Source: Bacillota bacterium (GTDB lineage: Bacteria; Bacillota; Sulfobacillia; DUSP01; JBFMCS01). Taken from it: a stretch of DNA of 52,532 bases. The DNA lies in assembly GCA_040754315.1 (NCBI GenBank), contig JBFMCS010000001.1, positions 1-52,532 on the forward strand, read 5' to 3'. Made by a program: the position numbers and the translations under genes. Below are positions 44,240 to 52,302 of this stretch, piece after piece. Positions within the stretch are counted from its first letter, which is position 1; every line of letters starts with the position of its first letter. The notes below the pieces were generated by a model. It saw only the letters and a list, made by a program, of their open reading frames with translations. It had not been told where the DNA came from and did no database searches.

Positions 44240-44715
44240 TCAACGCCCTTGAAGTAAGCCCTGTACTCTCCGGAAACGTTCGAGGAGATTACGCAGGTGG
44301 CATCCATAACTCCGCCTCAGCCGGAACGCGAGTTGGTGGAAGTGGACGAACCGGATCCGCCGGGACAGGTGAAAAAGGAGCTGGTGGGCCGGGTCTTCTG
44401 TGATTCCTGAGCGCTTCAGGGTATTTTCTAGCAACCGACCAGCGGTGAAGTGGAGTAGTTCCACCCATCGCCCGTTTGTGAGGGGACAGGCTTTATCGGG
44501 AGCAACTTCGCGTAAGAAGTTCAGTATGCGGCGACTCACCGCCAAGGTGAGAGCATGGCCACCAGCACCAGGGCATCTACGACCTCTCTTTCCGCTATGG
44601 ATAACGTCCAGACCATAGACGCGTTTTGCTTCCTTGAATACAAGTTCGATGCTCCATCGCGCTCCGTAAAGGAGGGCCACATCCTCCGCGCTCGCCGCGA
44701 TCAGCTTCGGTGGCT
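44240..44715 (-). pseudogene. Remnant of an IS4-type transposase
   Basis: The C-terminal portion of a DDE transposase. SAEDVALLYGARWSIELVFKEAKRVYGLDVI contains the conserved Y-(2)-R-(3)-E region with the third catalytic Glu typical of the IS4 group, followed by a leucine- and arginine-rich tail to the stop at 44240. The frame upstream meets a stop at about 44716, and the N-terminal two catalytic Asp residues are missing. It abuts the left boundary of a tnpB relic. Confidence 0.8.
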
Positions 44716-44874
44716 ATGGATAAGGCGGAGAAGCTGATTGGTGCTCTGCAGCGGATGGCACAATGGGTTGAACGCTTGCCCGTATCGATCAGGACTACCG
44801 TTGGCTACCTGCTATTAGCGGCACCTTAACAAGACCGTACAGTACCCTGGAATCACGGATACGGCCGCAGGAAG

Positions 44875-44895
44875 CCCAGGGTCTTTGACCCTGGG
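44875..44895. repeat. Perfect 9-bp hairpin upstream of the tnpB relic
   Basis: CCCAGGGTC and GACCCTGGG flank a TTT loop, 34 bases upstream of the tnpB start. A second stem (ATGCGG/CCGCAT) follows at about 44900-44920. Subterminal hairpins next to tnpB are typical of the left end of IS200/IS605 elements, where TnpA recognises them. No tnpA is present here. Confidence 0.55.
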
Positions 44896-44928
44896 AGGAA
44901 TGCGGCCCCCCTTCCCGCATCTGGAACC

Positions 44929-45318
44929 ATGAACCTGGCGTTCTTTGTCAAACTCCAGCCCACGCCCGAACAGTCCGCCGCCCTCCTGGAGGCAATGGAG
45001 AGGTTCAACGCCGCCTGCAACGCAGTGCAGAAGCAGCCTTCCGGGAGCATTCGGCCAATAAGATCCGCCTTCAGGAACTCGTCTATTACGACATCCGGGA
45101 GCAGTTCGGGCTCCCCGCCCAGATGGCGATCCGTGTCATCAGCAAAACCGCTGAGGCCTACAAGCGGGACAAATCCAAGAAGCCCACGTTCAGACCCCAC
45201 GGTGCCATTGTCTACGACCAGCGGGTGCTGTCCTGGAGGGGCCTTAACCGCGTGTCCATCCTGACGCTTGAAGGCAGGCAGATCATCCCCATCGTTTTGG
45301 GCGGCTATCAAGCGGGGC
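44929..45318 (+). pseudogene. tnpB: 5' part of a tnpB (IS200/IS605 family) with a frameshift
   Basis: The start MNLAFFVKLQPTPEQSAALLEAMERFNAACNAV is the N terminus of TnpB, the RNA-guided nuclease of IS200/IS605 elements. Near base 45030 the reading continues in the next frame as AEAAFREHSANKIRLQELVYYDIREQFGLPAQMAIRVISKTAEAYKRD, which a single-base deletion explains. Homology stops about 45318 within the RIPxVxGGYQ region, so the RuvC and zinc-finger parts are missing. It is a dead, doubly damaged copy. Whether it is the same subfamily as the tnpB at the right edge cannot be told, as the two fragments do not overlap. Confidence 0.85.
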
Positions 45319-45757
45319 CTGGTTCAGATTGCCGAAGCCATTGGGTTCCCGGCGAAATTTGCAGGAATGCTAGCTATCGCTCTGGGCGTGGGCTTAGTCC
45401 TGCTAGGGACACCTTCGCCAAAATGCCCTGGGCAATTCGATTGAATGTGAACCTAAATGCTCCCCCGCATTACAGAGCGCTTTGCCCTCCCTTCGGAGAT
45501 GATCATGCTTCGATTTTGCAGGCAAATCCAGCCATTCCTGGGAAAGAAAGAACTTCATATTCTACACGCACTAATAGTCAATCTCCTTCTTGAGAAGTTG
45601 CTTGCATAGAATTGTCCTCGGCTTAACAGGGTCCATTTTGGCAGTGGGTGTTCTACTATCAGAACAAACTACTCAAAGGCAAGAGCGTGGCTGAAAGGTC
45701 TTCTGAAGGCGTAACGCATAACGGGTATTTTTGATTATTTGAAGGAAGGTGAGGCCG
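45319..45757. other. Junction region between the tnpB relic and the zinc-ribbon gene
   Basis: Composition drops in GC toward the right. Immediately after the tnpB break, a plus-strand frame reads AEAIGFPAKFAGMLAIALGVGLVLLG, a single hydrophobic helix from some other lost gene. A 50-codon frame (45457-45609) follows. The stretch 45610-45745 is AT-rich and should contain the promoter of the zinc-ribbon gene, though no strong -35/-10 pair is visible. Confidence 0.5.
45457..45609 (+). CDS. Possible 50-residue small protein, unrecognised
   Basis: The frame from ATG 45457 to TAG 45607-45609 encodes a basic, leucine-rich peptide (ITERFALPSEMIMLRFCRQI, then LGKKELHILHALIVNLLLEKLL) that could form an amphipathic helix. 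There is no evident Shine-Dalgarno sequence and no family resemblance, and it lies in decayed surroundings. Its regular pattern is the only support; it may be the tail of a lost gene. Confidence 0.25.
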   Translation: MLPRITERFALPSEMIMLRFCRQIQPFLGKKELHILHALIVNLLLEKLLA

Positions 45758-45943
45758 GTGAAATTCTGTCCCAAGTGCCGTAGTGTTGTTTATCGAGATC
45801 CCTATCTGAAGATGGAATTGTGTACGGGCTGTGGGTACTCGAAGAAGAGTCCAACCTACGACCTTGGGAAGAGGGGGGTTATGCCGCGAGTCCGGTCAAA
45901 CCGAAGTGCTGATGCTGAAGAGAAGGCTCTCGCATACAAGTAG
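45758..45943 (+). CDS. Small zinc-ribbon protein resembling the RpoM/TFS N-terminal domain
   Basis: This 61-residue protein begins FCPKCRSVVYRDPY, followed by LCTGCGYSKKSPTYDL. The C-x2-C ... C-x2-C ribbon with the FCPxC start is the hallmark of the N-terminal domain of archaeal/eukaryotic RNA polymerase subunit M/transcript cleavage factor S. The rest is a basic tail (GVMPRVRSNRSADAEEKAL); the second ribbon with the catalytic acidic pair is missing. The GTG at 45758 follows GGAAGGTGAG; a GTG at 45749 is possible. It lies alone between insertion-sequence relics and the large signalling gene. Function unknown; acquisition from an archaeon is possible. Confidence 0.65.
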   Translation: MKFCPKCRSVVYRDPYLKMELCTGCGYSKKSPTYDLGKRGVMPRVRSNRSADAEEKALAYK

Positions 45944-46123
45944 CAGTGCCATATTCCATTATGGGACTTAAGGGGGGCTTGCGGTTGCCCAACGCTTGCC
46001 CAACTCCGGCAGACAGGTAGTACGTTGAGCCACACCCATCTGTCTCCACCCGGCGCGGGGAAAAAAGGAGATGATCCGGTAGGCTTGGGCACCTGGCTGG
46101 CTCTTTCCGAGGTGACTCGCCTG

Positions 46124-48991
46124 TCAGCCGTTCTTGACCCTCCTCCGGGACATGAGCCTCTTGCGGTACATCCAGGCGTCCGCTGCCTGGATCAGCTCCT
46201 CGGCAGTGGACACCTCAGTGGGATAGGCTGAGGTGCCACTGGAGAACGTGGGCAGCGGCAACCTAGCCCCGGGGGTATCCACGACGGTGGCCGATATCGC
46301 GGCCCTAATCCGCTCTATGAGCTCGGCGGCACCCTGGGGGTCCGTGTCCGGGAGCACCAGCACGAACTCGTCCCCTCCGAAGCGAGCGAATATATCCTCG
46401 TCCCTGATGACAGACCTCACGGTGGCAGCCATCGCCTGCAGCACCCGGTCACCGGAAACGTGCCCGTGGGTGTCGTTGATCCCCTTCAGGTCATCAATGT
46501 CCATGAAGACCAGGGTGACGTGGCCCCCGTGCCTCCTTGCCCTTGATATTTCCTTGCTCAGGCGCTTTGACAGGTACCGGCGATTGTGGGCTCCGGTGAG
46601 GAAGTCGGTGTCCGCTGCCATCTCCAGCTTGATGACCAGCTGCGCTGTCTCGATGGCCGAGGCTACATGCCCTGATACGGTGCGAAGGAGGCTCACATCC
46701 GCTTCATTGAACCCATTGTCGTCCTCACTGGCTAGGCACAGCACACCCAAGTCGCCACCGGCCCCCTTCAAGACGCAGCTGGCGCAGGACCTGGCTCCTT
46801 CGGTGTGCCCAGGGCCCAGCGTTATCCCCCCGGGTTCCAGGATTGGCCTAAGAACACTCCTATCCACCATAAGTCCCACGGGGGGGCTCAGCGATCCCCT
46901 TGCTGAACGCACGACCGCACCGTAGGGGGTCAGCAGGTAGAGGTAACAGTGCTGGTATCCCAGGGTCCTGTGAAAGGTGTCCATGATGGCGTCCACGATC
47001 TCATCAGGCTCATTTAGGCGTGTCCGGATCTCCGCCACGCTCATCAGGGCGCCCATCTCGCGAGCCCTAAGAACGGCCCTGACCGCCACTGCCTGGGGTT
47101 TCTCCATGCCGTCCTTCTCACCAGTGTCAACCCTGGGGATCTCTCCCCTCTCGGCCAGCCTAAGCAAGGCGGCGACTGCCTCAGGATCGAACTGGGTCCC
47201 CGATGCCAGGTGAACCTCCCGCAGGGCCTCCTGGGAGCTGAGGGTCCTGCGGTGACGCCTTGGTGAAGTCATTGCAGCCAAGGCGTTGGCCAGGGCCAGG
47301 ATGGAGACAAGCCGAGACGGCTTGGTGATACCCGCCGGGTAACCGTGCCCGTTGTACCACTCGTGATGGTGGAGGACCAGATCAGAGACATCGTTAAACG
47401 GGGACCCGGACTCCTCAAGGATGGCTGCCCCTGTCTCAGCATGGGACATGAGCATTGCCTGTTCCTCTGGCTTCAGCCTGCCCGGCTTCTTCAGTATGGT
47501 ATCGGGGATGCCCACCTTTCCTATGTCATGGAGCAGGGCGGCCATTTCCAGCCTCCGCACATCCTCGGCATCCAGGTTCATCTCCTGGGCAATGGCCACC
47601 GCGTAGCCTGCCACAACGCTGGAGTGAGCAGCCAGCCACTGGTCCCTGGTATCGATTGTGGTGCCGAGCAGGCGCATACTGGCTTCGAATTCCTTCTTCA
47701 CCCTGGCATGGAGCCTAGAGTTCTCCAAGACCATTGAGACGATGTCCGCCAGGGCCTCGGCAACGCCCAGGTCTTCCGGCCCCCAGTGGTTCACTCGCTT
47801 GGAGTGGCAGTGAATGGCCCCCACGGGCCTGCCCTCATGGCGGACCGCCACAGCCATGCACGAGCGGTAGCCCGGGGAGCTCAAGCCATTTAGCGCAGGG
47901 GCCCGGGGGGGGGCCTCCTTGGTATCTCCTGCGATGAAGGGAAGGCCCAGAACGTAGCAGGACGGCATCAAGCCAGAAGCGTCAACGAAACACGAGCCTG
48001 ACCACTTGAGATCGGCGGGGTAGGCCCCGGTTATGAGGCTTCCCTCACCCCCGATAAGGTAGAGCTCAGCGGCGTCCGCCCCCATGACCCCAGCCAGAGC
48101 CTCGGCCACCAGGCTGGGTATCTCCTCTTCAGGGCGGAGCGCAACGATGCTTCTCACTGCCCTGTGAAAGCCACCGAGGGGATCACTCTTCCAGTGGTGT
48201 ACTATGCCTTCTCCTGCGTACTCCAGGAGGTTATGTGCCCCGGGTTCCAGTGATGAGCGGCGGGCGCCGACCCAAATAGCCCCACCCCCCACCCCTTGCC
48301 AGGTAGTGCTGGCGGTATCCCAAAACCCGCAATCCGATTCGCCGGGCAGGCCTACGGTGAAGCCGGCTATCTCGGAGGGATGCAAGCCATGAGCTGCCAC
48401 CAGTCGTAACTGGTCTCGCTGCGTGTGGTAGACACCCCCCGCATCGCCCCCCAGGAGGGTAACCGCCCTGGTGAGGAGGCCTGGGATGCCCAAGAGAGCG
48501 ACAAGGGGAGGGTTGAGGCTGGGGTCTCCCCCCCAGCGCAGCGCCGAGGCACCGGGCCAGCTGGAGGGCCCAGGGGCGAACTCGGAGGCCTTGCGGGCAT
48601 CGTAGATGCACCAGACCCGGGCACCCTCCGACATTGCGCCGTCCACCTGGGTTTTCCAGTCAAAGGCACCTCCTGGCCCATACCTCTCCAGCGCAACATC
48701 CATATCAAAGAAGGCATGGAATACCTCGCCCGGGCAGGATCCCTGGCACCTCTCACGGATGAAATCCTTGACTGCCCGGTCTCCGGAAGGGGGGCCGGGC
48801 CAGGGAATAACCAGGGGGGCCTGGTTATTTGCCGACAGGTAGGCCTTGACCTCTTCGGGGTGACAGGAAACAACAAGACACTGGCCCGGGAAACAAACCC
48901 CCTGTGCCAGCACTTCTTTGAAGAACTCCATCTTCCCCTGGTCGTCATCAACCCAGATTGCCAAGGGACGTGAAAAACCGGCATGTTCCAA
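46124..48991 (-). CDS. MEDS-GAF-GAF-HD-GYP-GAF-GGDEF signalling protein
   Basis: This soluble protein of 955 residues combines both cyclic-di-GMP enzyme folds with sensors. Residues 5-165 resemble a MEDS (DcmR-type) sensory domain. GAF-like domains follow at about 165-270 and 285-430, then HD-GYP at about 445-605 (HDIGK with H488/D489; GYP 550-552), another GAF (about 640-785) and GGDEF at 790-945. The cyclase motif GGDEF (872-876) and an I-site R863-x-x-D866 are intact, so synthesis with product inhibition is expected. The HD-GYP metal-ligand motif usually DAYDAMTS reads NALAAMTS (N569, A572), so hydrolysis may be lost. The TTG start at 48991 follows GGGCGGG. Confidence 0.85.
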   Translation of the reverse strand: MEHAGFSRPLAIWVDDDQGKMEFFKEVLAQGVCFPGQCLVVSCHPEEVKAYLSANNQAPLVIPWPGPPSGDRAVKDFIRERCQGSCPGEVFHAFFDMDVALERYGPGGAFDWKTQVDGAMSEGARVWCIYDARKASEFAPGPSSWPGASALRWGGDPSLNPPLVALLGIPGLLTRAVTLLGGDAGGVYHTQRDQLRLVAAHGLHPSEIAGFTVGLPGESDCGFWDTASTTWQGVGGGAIWVGARRSSLEPGAHNLLEYAGEGIVHHWKSDPLGGFHRAVRSIVALRPEEEIPSLVAEALAGVMGADAAELYLIGGEGSLITGAYPADLKWSGSCFVDASGLMPSCYVLGLPFIAGDTKEAPPRAPALNGLSSPGYRSCMAVAVRHEGRPVGAIHCHSKRVNHWGPEDLGVAEALADIVSMVLENSRLHARVKKEFEASMRLLGTTIDTRDQWLAAHSSVVAGYAVAIAQEMNLDAEDVRRLEMAALLHDIGKVGIPDTILKKPGRLKPEEQAMLMSHAETGAAILEESGSPFNDVSDLVLHHHEWYNGHGYPAGITKPSRLVSILALANALAAMTSPRRHRRTLSSQEALREVHLASGTQFDPEAVAALLRLAERGEIPRVDTGEKDGMEKPQAVAVRAVLRAREMGALMSVAEIRTRLNEPDEIVDAIMDTFHRTLGYQHCYLYLLTPYGAVVRSARGSLSPPVGLMVDRSVLRPILEPGGITLGPGHTEGARSCASCVLKGAGGDLGVLCLASEDDNGFNEADVSLLRTVSGHVASAIETAQLVIKLEMAADTDFLTGAHNRRYLSKRLSKEISRARRHGGHVTLVFMDIDDLKGINDTHGHVSGDRVLQAMAATVRSVIRDEDIFARFGGDEFVLVLPDTDPQGAAELIERIRAAISATVVDTPGARLPLPTFSSGTSAYPTEVSTAEELIQAADAWMYRKRLMSRRRVKNG

Positions 48992-49323
48992 CAGGAACCC
49001 GCCCTTCAGTTTGATCGCGGGTCTGGTCGCGGCGGCTATCCAGGTATCTTTGCTGCAGCTGGGCGCCGGGAGATCTGGTACTCTCTACTATGGTAAATCG
49101 AGCGGTCACTAGCTGGGCTTTACCCATCGCAGGCAGGCAATCCCTGGAAGGCACAACCACTCCCTGTTAGCGTTGCTGGCGGCAGTACGCCTTGGGGTAA
49201 AAAAAGTGAAAAAAGACAGGCGACGGTGCCGGGCAAAGGTCCCCGGCGAAAATGCGGCGAACACCATAAGTACTACATCCATCTTCGTTGCCCTTCAACT
49301 ACCTTTCCGGGGAGAGATGCCCT
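48992..49323. other. Divergent intergenic region with a leader hairpin
   Basis: These 332 bases separate the minus-strand signalling gene from the plus-strand amidohydrolase gene. In the amidohydrolase leader, A-tracts (49200-49217) precede a GCCGGG/CCCGGC hairpin (49228-49247). The pattern did not match a riboswitch I know. No gene is seen. Confidence 0.5.
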
Positions 49324-50874
49324 TTGAAGCACCCGCTGGTCCTGTACAACGGAAGCATCATTACCATGGACCCGGAATGCCCCAAGGCGGAGGCCGTGGC
49401 CATCAAGGGTGGCCACTTTGCGCTGGTGGGCAGCACTAGCCAGGCTAAGGAGGCTTTCCCCGAGGCTGCCTACATTGATCTTGAGGGTAAAACCGCCCTG
49501 CCGGGTTTCGTGGATTCCCACTGCCACTTCACCTGGACAGGACACCACCTGGTCCGCCCCAGTGTGGAGCACTGCTCATCCGTGAAGGAGTGCCTGGAGG
49601 CACTATCTTGTGAGCGCGAATGCCTGGACACGGGAGAGCCGCTGGTTACCTGGGGGATTGACGAGATTCGCCTGAGGGAAGGCCGCCTGCCCACCCTGGA
49701 GGAACTGGACAGGGCTGTACCGTGTACACCCCTGTTCTGCATCTATTCCACGGGCCACGGCACCCTGGTGAACTCCCTGGGACTAGGACGGGTGGTATCC
49801 GAGGCGTCAAGTCGCGGCGTGTCCCTATTTGCCCAGGACCTGAAGACGGGGTTCATCAGGGGAGAGGCTAACGATGTAGCCCAGGACCTGGCGTCAAGAC
49901 TCCTCACCCCCCAGCAACGCGAGAGGGCCATCCAGGAGGTCACGAGGAAGTGTGTCATGAACGGGGTGACCACTGTCCACGCCTTGGAGGGCCGGAGGCA
50001 ACCGTGGGACCCGGAGGTAACCTCCCTGCTCGAGATGAAGGAGCACCTTCCCCTGGATATTGTTGTGTACTACCAGACCACGTCGGTGAAGGCCGTTACC
50101 GATCTGGGACTGCCCCGGATCGGGGGATGCGTGTTCGTGGACGGCGACTTCACACCCCATACCGCCGCGCTGAGGGAACCCTACGCCGATGACCCCAGCA
50201 CCCATGGGGTCCTCTACTTCCGCCAGGAGGAACTGGATGCCTTTGTGGCGGAGGCGCACAGGGCTGACCTGCAGGTGGCGCTCCACTGTGTGGGGGATGC
50301 CGCCATAGAACAGGCCCTTAGCTCTTACGAGACTGCCTTGCGAGACACACCAGGCCATGACAGGCGCCACCGTATAGAGCACTTCGAGATCCCCGACCAC
50401 GCCTTGGCCCAGAAGGCTTGTGATCTAGGGGTGGTACTGGCCATGCAGCCCGCCTTCGACCACTTCTGGGACTACAAAGCCTACGAGCGGCAACTGGGGC
50501 AGGAGAGGGCCTTGAGGAAGAACCCCTTTCGCCGGCTGCTGGACCAGGGACTCATCATCGGAGCAGGCTCTGACAGCTTTGTGACCCCCATAGACCCCTT
50601 GCTGGGCATCCACTCCTGCCTGAACCACAGCGTGAGAGAGTCCCGGATCGGGCTTCATGAAGCCATCGCCATTTACACCATAGGGTCTGCCTACATAGGC
50701 TTTGAGGAAAGTGTAAAGGGAAGCATAAGGCAGGGGAAACAGGCAGACGTCGCCATACTCTCCCAGGACATCCACAAGGCTGACCCCGCAAGGATCAAGG
50801 ACATCAAGGTGGCGGCTACCATTAGGAGGGGCGACTTCGTATGGCAAAGCCCGGGTTTTCCCGGAAAGAGGTGA
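49324..50874 (+). CDS. YtcJ-like amidohydrolase
   Basis: This 516-residue amidohydrolase belongs to the YtcJ/amidohydrolase_3 group. ALPGFVDSHCHFTW is the first metal motif, HCVGDAAIEQAL and RIEHFEIPDHAL carry the barrel His residues, and GAGSDSFVTPIDPLLGIHS holds the last Asp. Related enzymes hydrolyse exocyclic amide or formamide bonds (for example N-substituted formamide deformylase), and many have unknown substrates. The TTG at 49324 is chosen because GGGGAGAG stands six bases ahead and the conserved YNGSIITMD follows shortly. A candidate terminator hairpin lies at 50935-50960. Confidence 0.85.
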   Translation: MKHPLVLYNGSIITMDPECPKAEAVAIKGGHFALVGSTSQAKEAFPEAAYIDLEGKTALPGFVDSHCHFTWTGHHLVRPSVEHCSSVKECLEALSCERECLDTGEPLVTWGIDEIRLREGRLPTLEELDRAVPCTPLFCIYSTGHGTLVNSLGLGRVVSEASSRGVSLFAQDLKTGFIRGEANDVAQDLASRLLTPQQRERAIQEVTRKCVMNGVTTVHALEGRRQPWDPEVTSLLEMKEHLPLDIVVYYQTTSVKAVTDLGLPRIGGCVFVDGDFTPHTAALREPYADDPSTHGVLYFRQEELDAFVAEAHRADLQVALHCVGDAAIEQALSSYETALRDTPGHDRRHRIEHFEIPDHALAQKACDLGVVLAMQPAFDHFWDYKAYERQLGQERALRKNPFRRLLDQGLIIGAGSDSFVTPIDPLLGIHSCLNHSVRESRIGLHEAIAIYTIGSAYIGFEESVKGSIRQGKQADVAILSQDIHKADPARIKDIKVAATIRRGDFVWQSPGFPGKR

Positions 50875-50934
50875 AACCCTGCCGGGCTGGAGGCCCTGAG
50901 AATGGAATCCTGGAGTGAAGGCCAAAAAGTGATG

Positions 50935-50960
50935 AAGACCTCGCCGCCGCGTGAGGTCTT
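50935..50960 (+). terminator. Candidate terminator after the YtcJ-like gene
   Basis: AAGACCTC and GAGGTCTT form an 8-bp perfect stem with a GC-rich 10-base loop, 60 bases beyond the stop codon. The T-run is poor (TTGACT), so it could instead protect the mRNA end or be an inverted repeat of other use. Confidence 0.4.
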
Positions 50961-51299
50961 GACTGTGGCAGTTGCGAGGCCATGGACAAGGAGCCCAGGC
51001 TGCACCAGGGTGCAGGGAAACCCTTACTGGACCGCGGAAGCCGGGGTCAGCGTGTGCCCAGTGTACGATTGCTGTCTAAACCAGAAGGGGTTTTGACACT
51101 CGGGCTGGTGTGAGGGACTCCCCTGTGAGACCTCTAGGTGCTTCATGGACCCCGCCTTGACCGAGGAGGGGGAAGAGGCATCCCTCAGGGCTCGCCTGCG
51201 GGTTCTTGAGACCAGGAGGCAAAGGCCGTGAATCCGGGCTCAGGGCCCGTAAGGATCACAGGATACTAGCGTACGCGAGCCCGGGCGGCAGGTCACCGG
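50961..51299. other. Intergenic region between convergent genes
   Basis: About 340 bases lie between the YtcJ-like gene and the convergent MBL-fold gene. A 28-codon frame starting at about 51145 (MDPALTEEGEEASLRARLRVLET) resembles a coiled-coil piece but has no ribosome binding site. Nothing else is recognised. Confidence 0.5.
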
Positions 51300-52277
51300 C
51301 TAGAGCCAGGGATTAGACCCATGGTCCCCATGGGACTTGAGCATCCGGGCCAAAGCATCCTGGCTCAATAGATCCGGCCTCAATCTCGCCACCCTTTCGA
51401 GGTGCCTGTCTATCATGAGGCGCTCGTACATTCTCACCCAGGGATCCCTCTCCTGGTACTTCAGCGCGTAGACCAGCCCCCGGCAGGCCATTTCCTCTGG
51501 GCCCAAGCCATCTTCCAGGAAGCGTATCACCTTGTCATCCCGCTGGTCGATGACGGAGAGATACCCTTTGAGTCTCCGGCGGAACTCTGCCGCCCCGACG
51601 GCGCCCTCTTGGTGCCCCGTCACGAACACCTTCGCATCTATGCCCGCGATCCGGCGCGCGCTGGCGGCGAACTCCTCCGGGTCCCCGTCTGCCGTGGCAT
51701 ACCACGGCCCGAAGGCCGTGAGATCGAAGTCAGCCGTGTAGACCACTCCCTCCCGGGGGAAGTAAGGGCAGCAGAAGCCTGCGGAGTGCCCAGGGGCGTG
51801 CACCATGATGACCGTGGTGTCACCAAGGCTGAACTCGACATCCATAGGATACTCACCACTGGCCCACCCTGTTGACAGGCCCCACTCGTATCGCCCCGCC
51901 GATGAGAAGGGGGAGGGCGGCAGGCTTCCCAGGGCGGCCCTCCGGGCCCAGGATCGCGCGGCGCCCGGGCCGAAGTAGCGGTCAACTCCGAGCACGCCTG
52001 CGAGGTCCTCCAGGGAATTGGTCCTCTTGAACTCCTGGGGGTTTGTCAGGAGCTCTGCGTGCCGGAACAGGTAGTTATAGCGCAGGTGGTCGTAGTGGCA
52101 GTGGGTATTGAGCAAAGTGGCAACCCTTGACGCCAGGTGCCCCAGTACCTCGACACCCGCGCCAGGATCTATCAGGGCAGGGTACTTCCCCGCCACCAAG
52201 AGGGAGGTGCACCTGGGGAACTTGCTGTCGGGGTAACCGTAGAGAACCGTCACGCATCCGTACGAGGTATGCCGCAT
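51300..52277 (-). CDS. MBL-fold metallo-hydrolase
   Basis: This 325-residue metallo-beta-lactamase-fold protein has the zinc motif LLNTHCHYDHLRYN (HxHxDH form), HAPGHSAGFCC with the next His, the bridging Asp in YTADFDLTAFG and VFVTGHQEG with the last His. The C-terminal quarter is a helical tail. Family functions range from glyoxalase II to lactonases and RNases; the helical tail resembles the stand-alone SoxH/CphA-like hydrolases but no substrate is implied. The ATG at 52277 has no good Shine-Dalgarno sequence; a GTG about 24 bases downstream is possible. The adjoining element end may have replaced the native leader. Confidence 0.85.
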   Translation of the reverse strand: MRHTSYGCVTVLYGYPDSKFPRCTSLLVAGKYPALIDPGAGVEVLGHLASRVATLLNTHCHYDHLRYNYLFRHAELLTNPQEFKRTNSLEDLAGVLGVDRYFGPGAARSWARRAALGSLPPSPFSSAGRYEWGLSTGWASGEYPMDVEFSLGDTTVIMVHAPGHSAGFCCPYFPREGVVYTADFDLTAFGPWYATADGDPEEFAASARRIAGIDAKVFVTGHQEGAVGAAEFRRRLKGYLSVIDQRDDKVIRFLEDGLGPEEMACRGLVYALKYQERDPWVRMYERLMIDRHLERVARLRPDLLSQDALARMLKSHGDHGSNPWL

Positions 52278-52286
52278 GGGGAGCCT

Positions 52287-52299
52287 GGTTTACCAAACC
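52287..52299. repeat. Small hairpin at the presumed right end of the TnpB element
   Basis: GGTTT-ACC-AAACC forms a 5-bp stem immediately after the tnpB stop codon and about ten bases before the MBL-fold start codon. Position and shape fit the right-end palindrome of an IS200/IS605 element, but the stem is short. Confidence 0.4.
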
Positions 52300-52302
52300 C
52301 AC

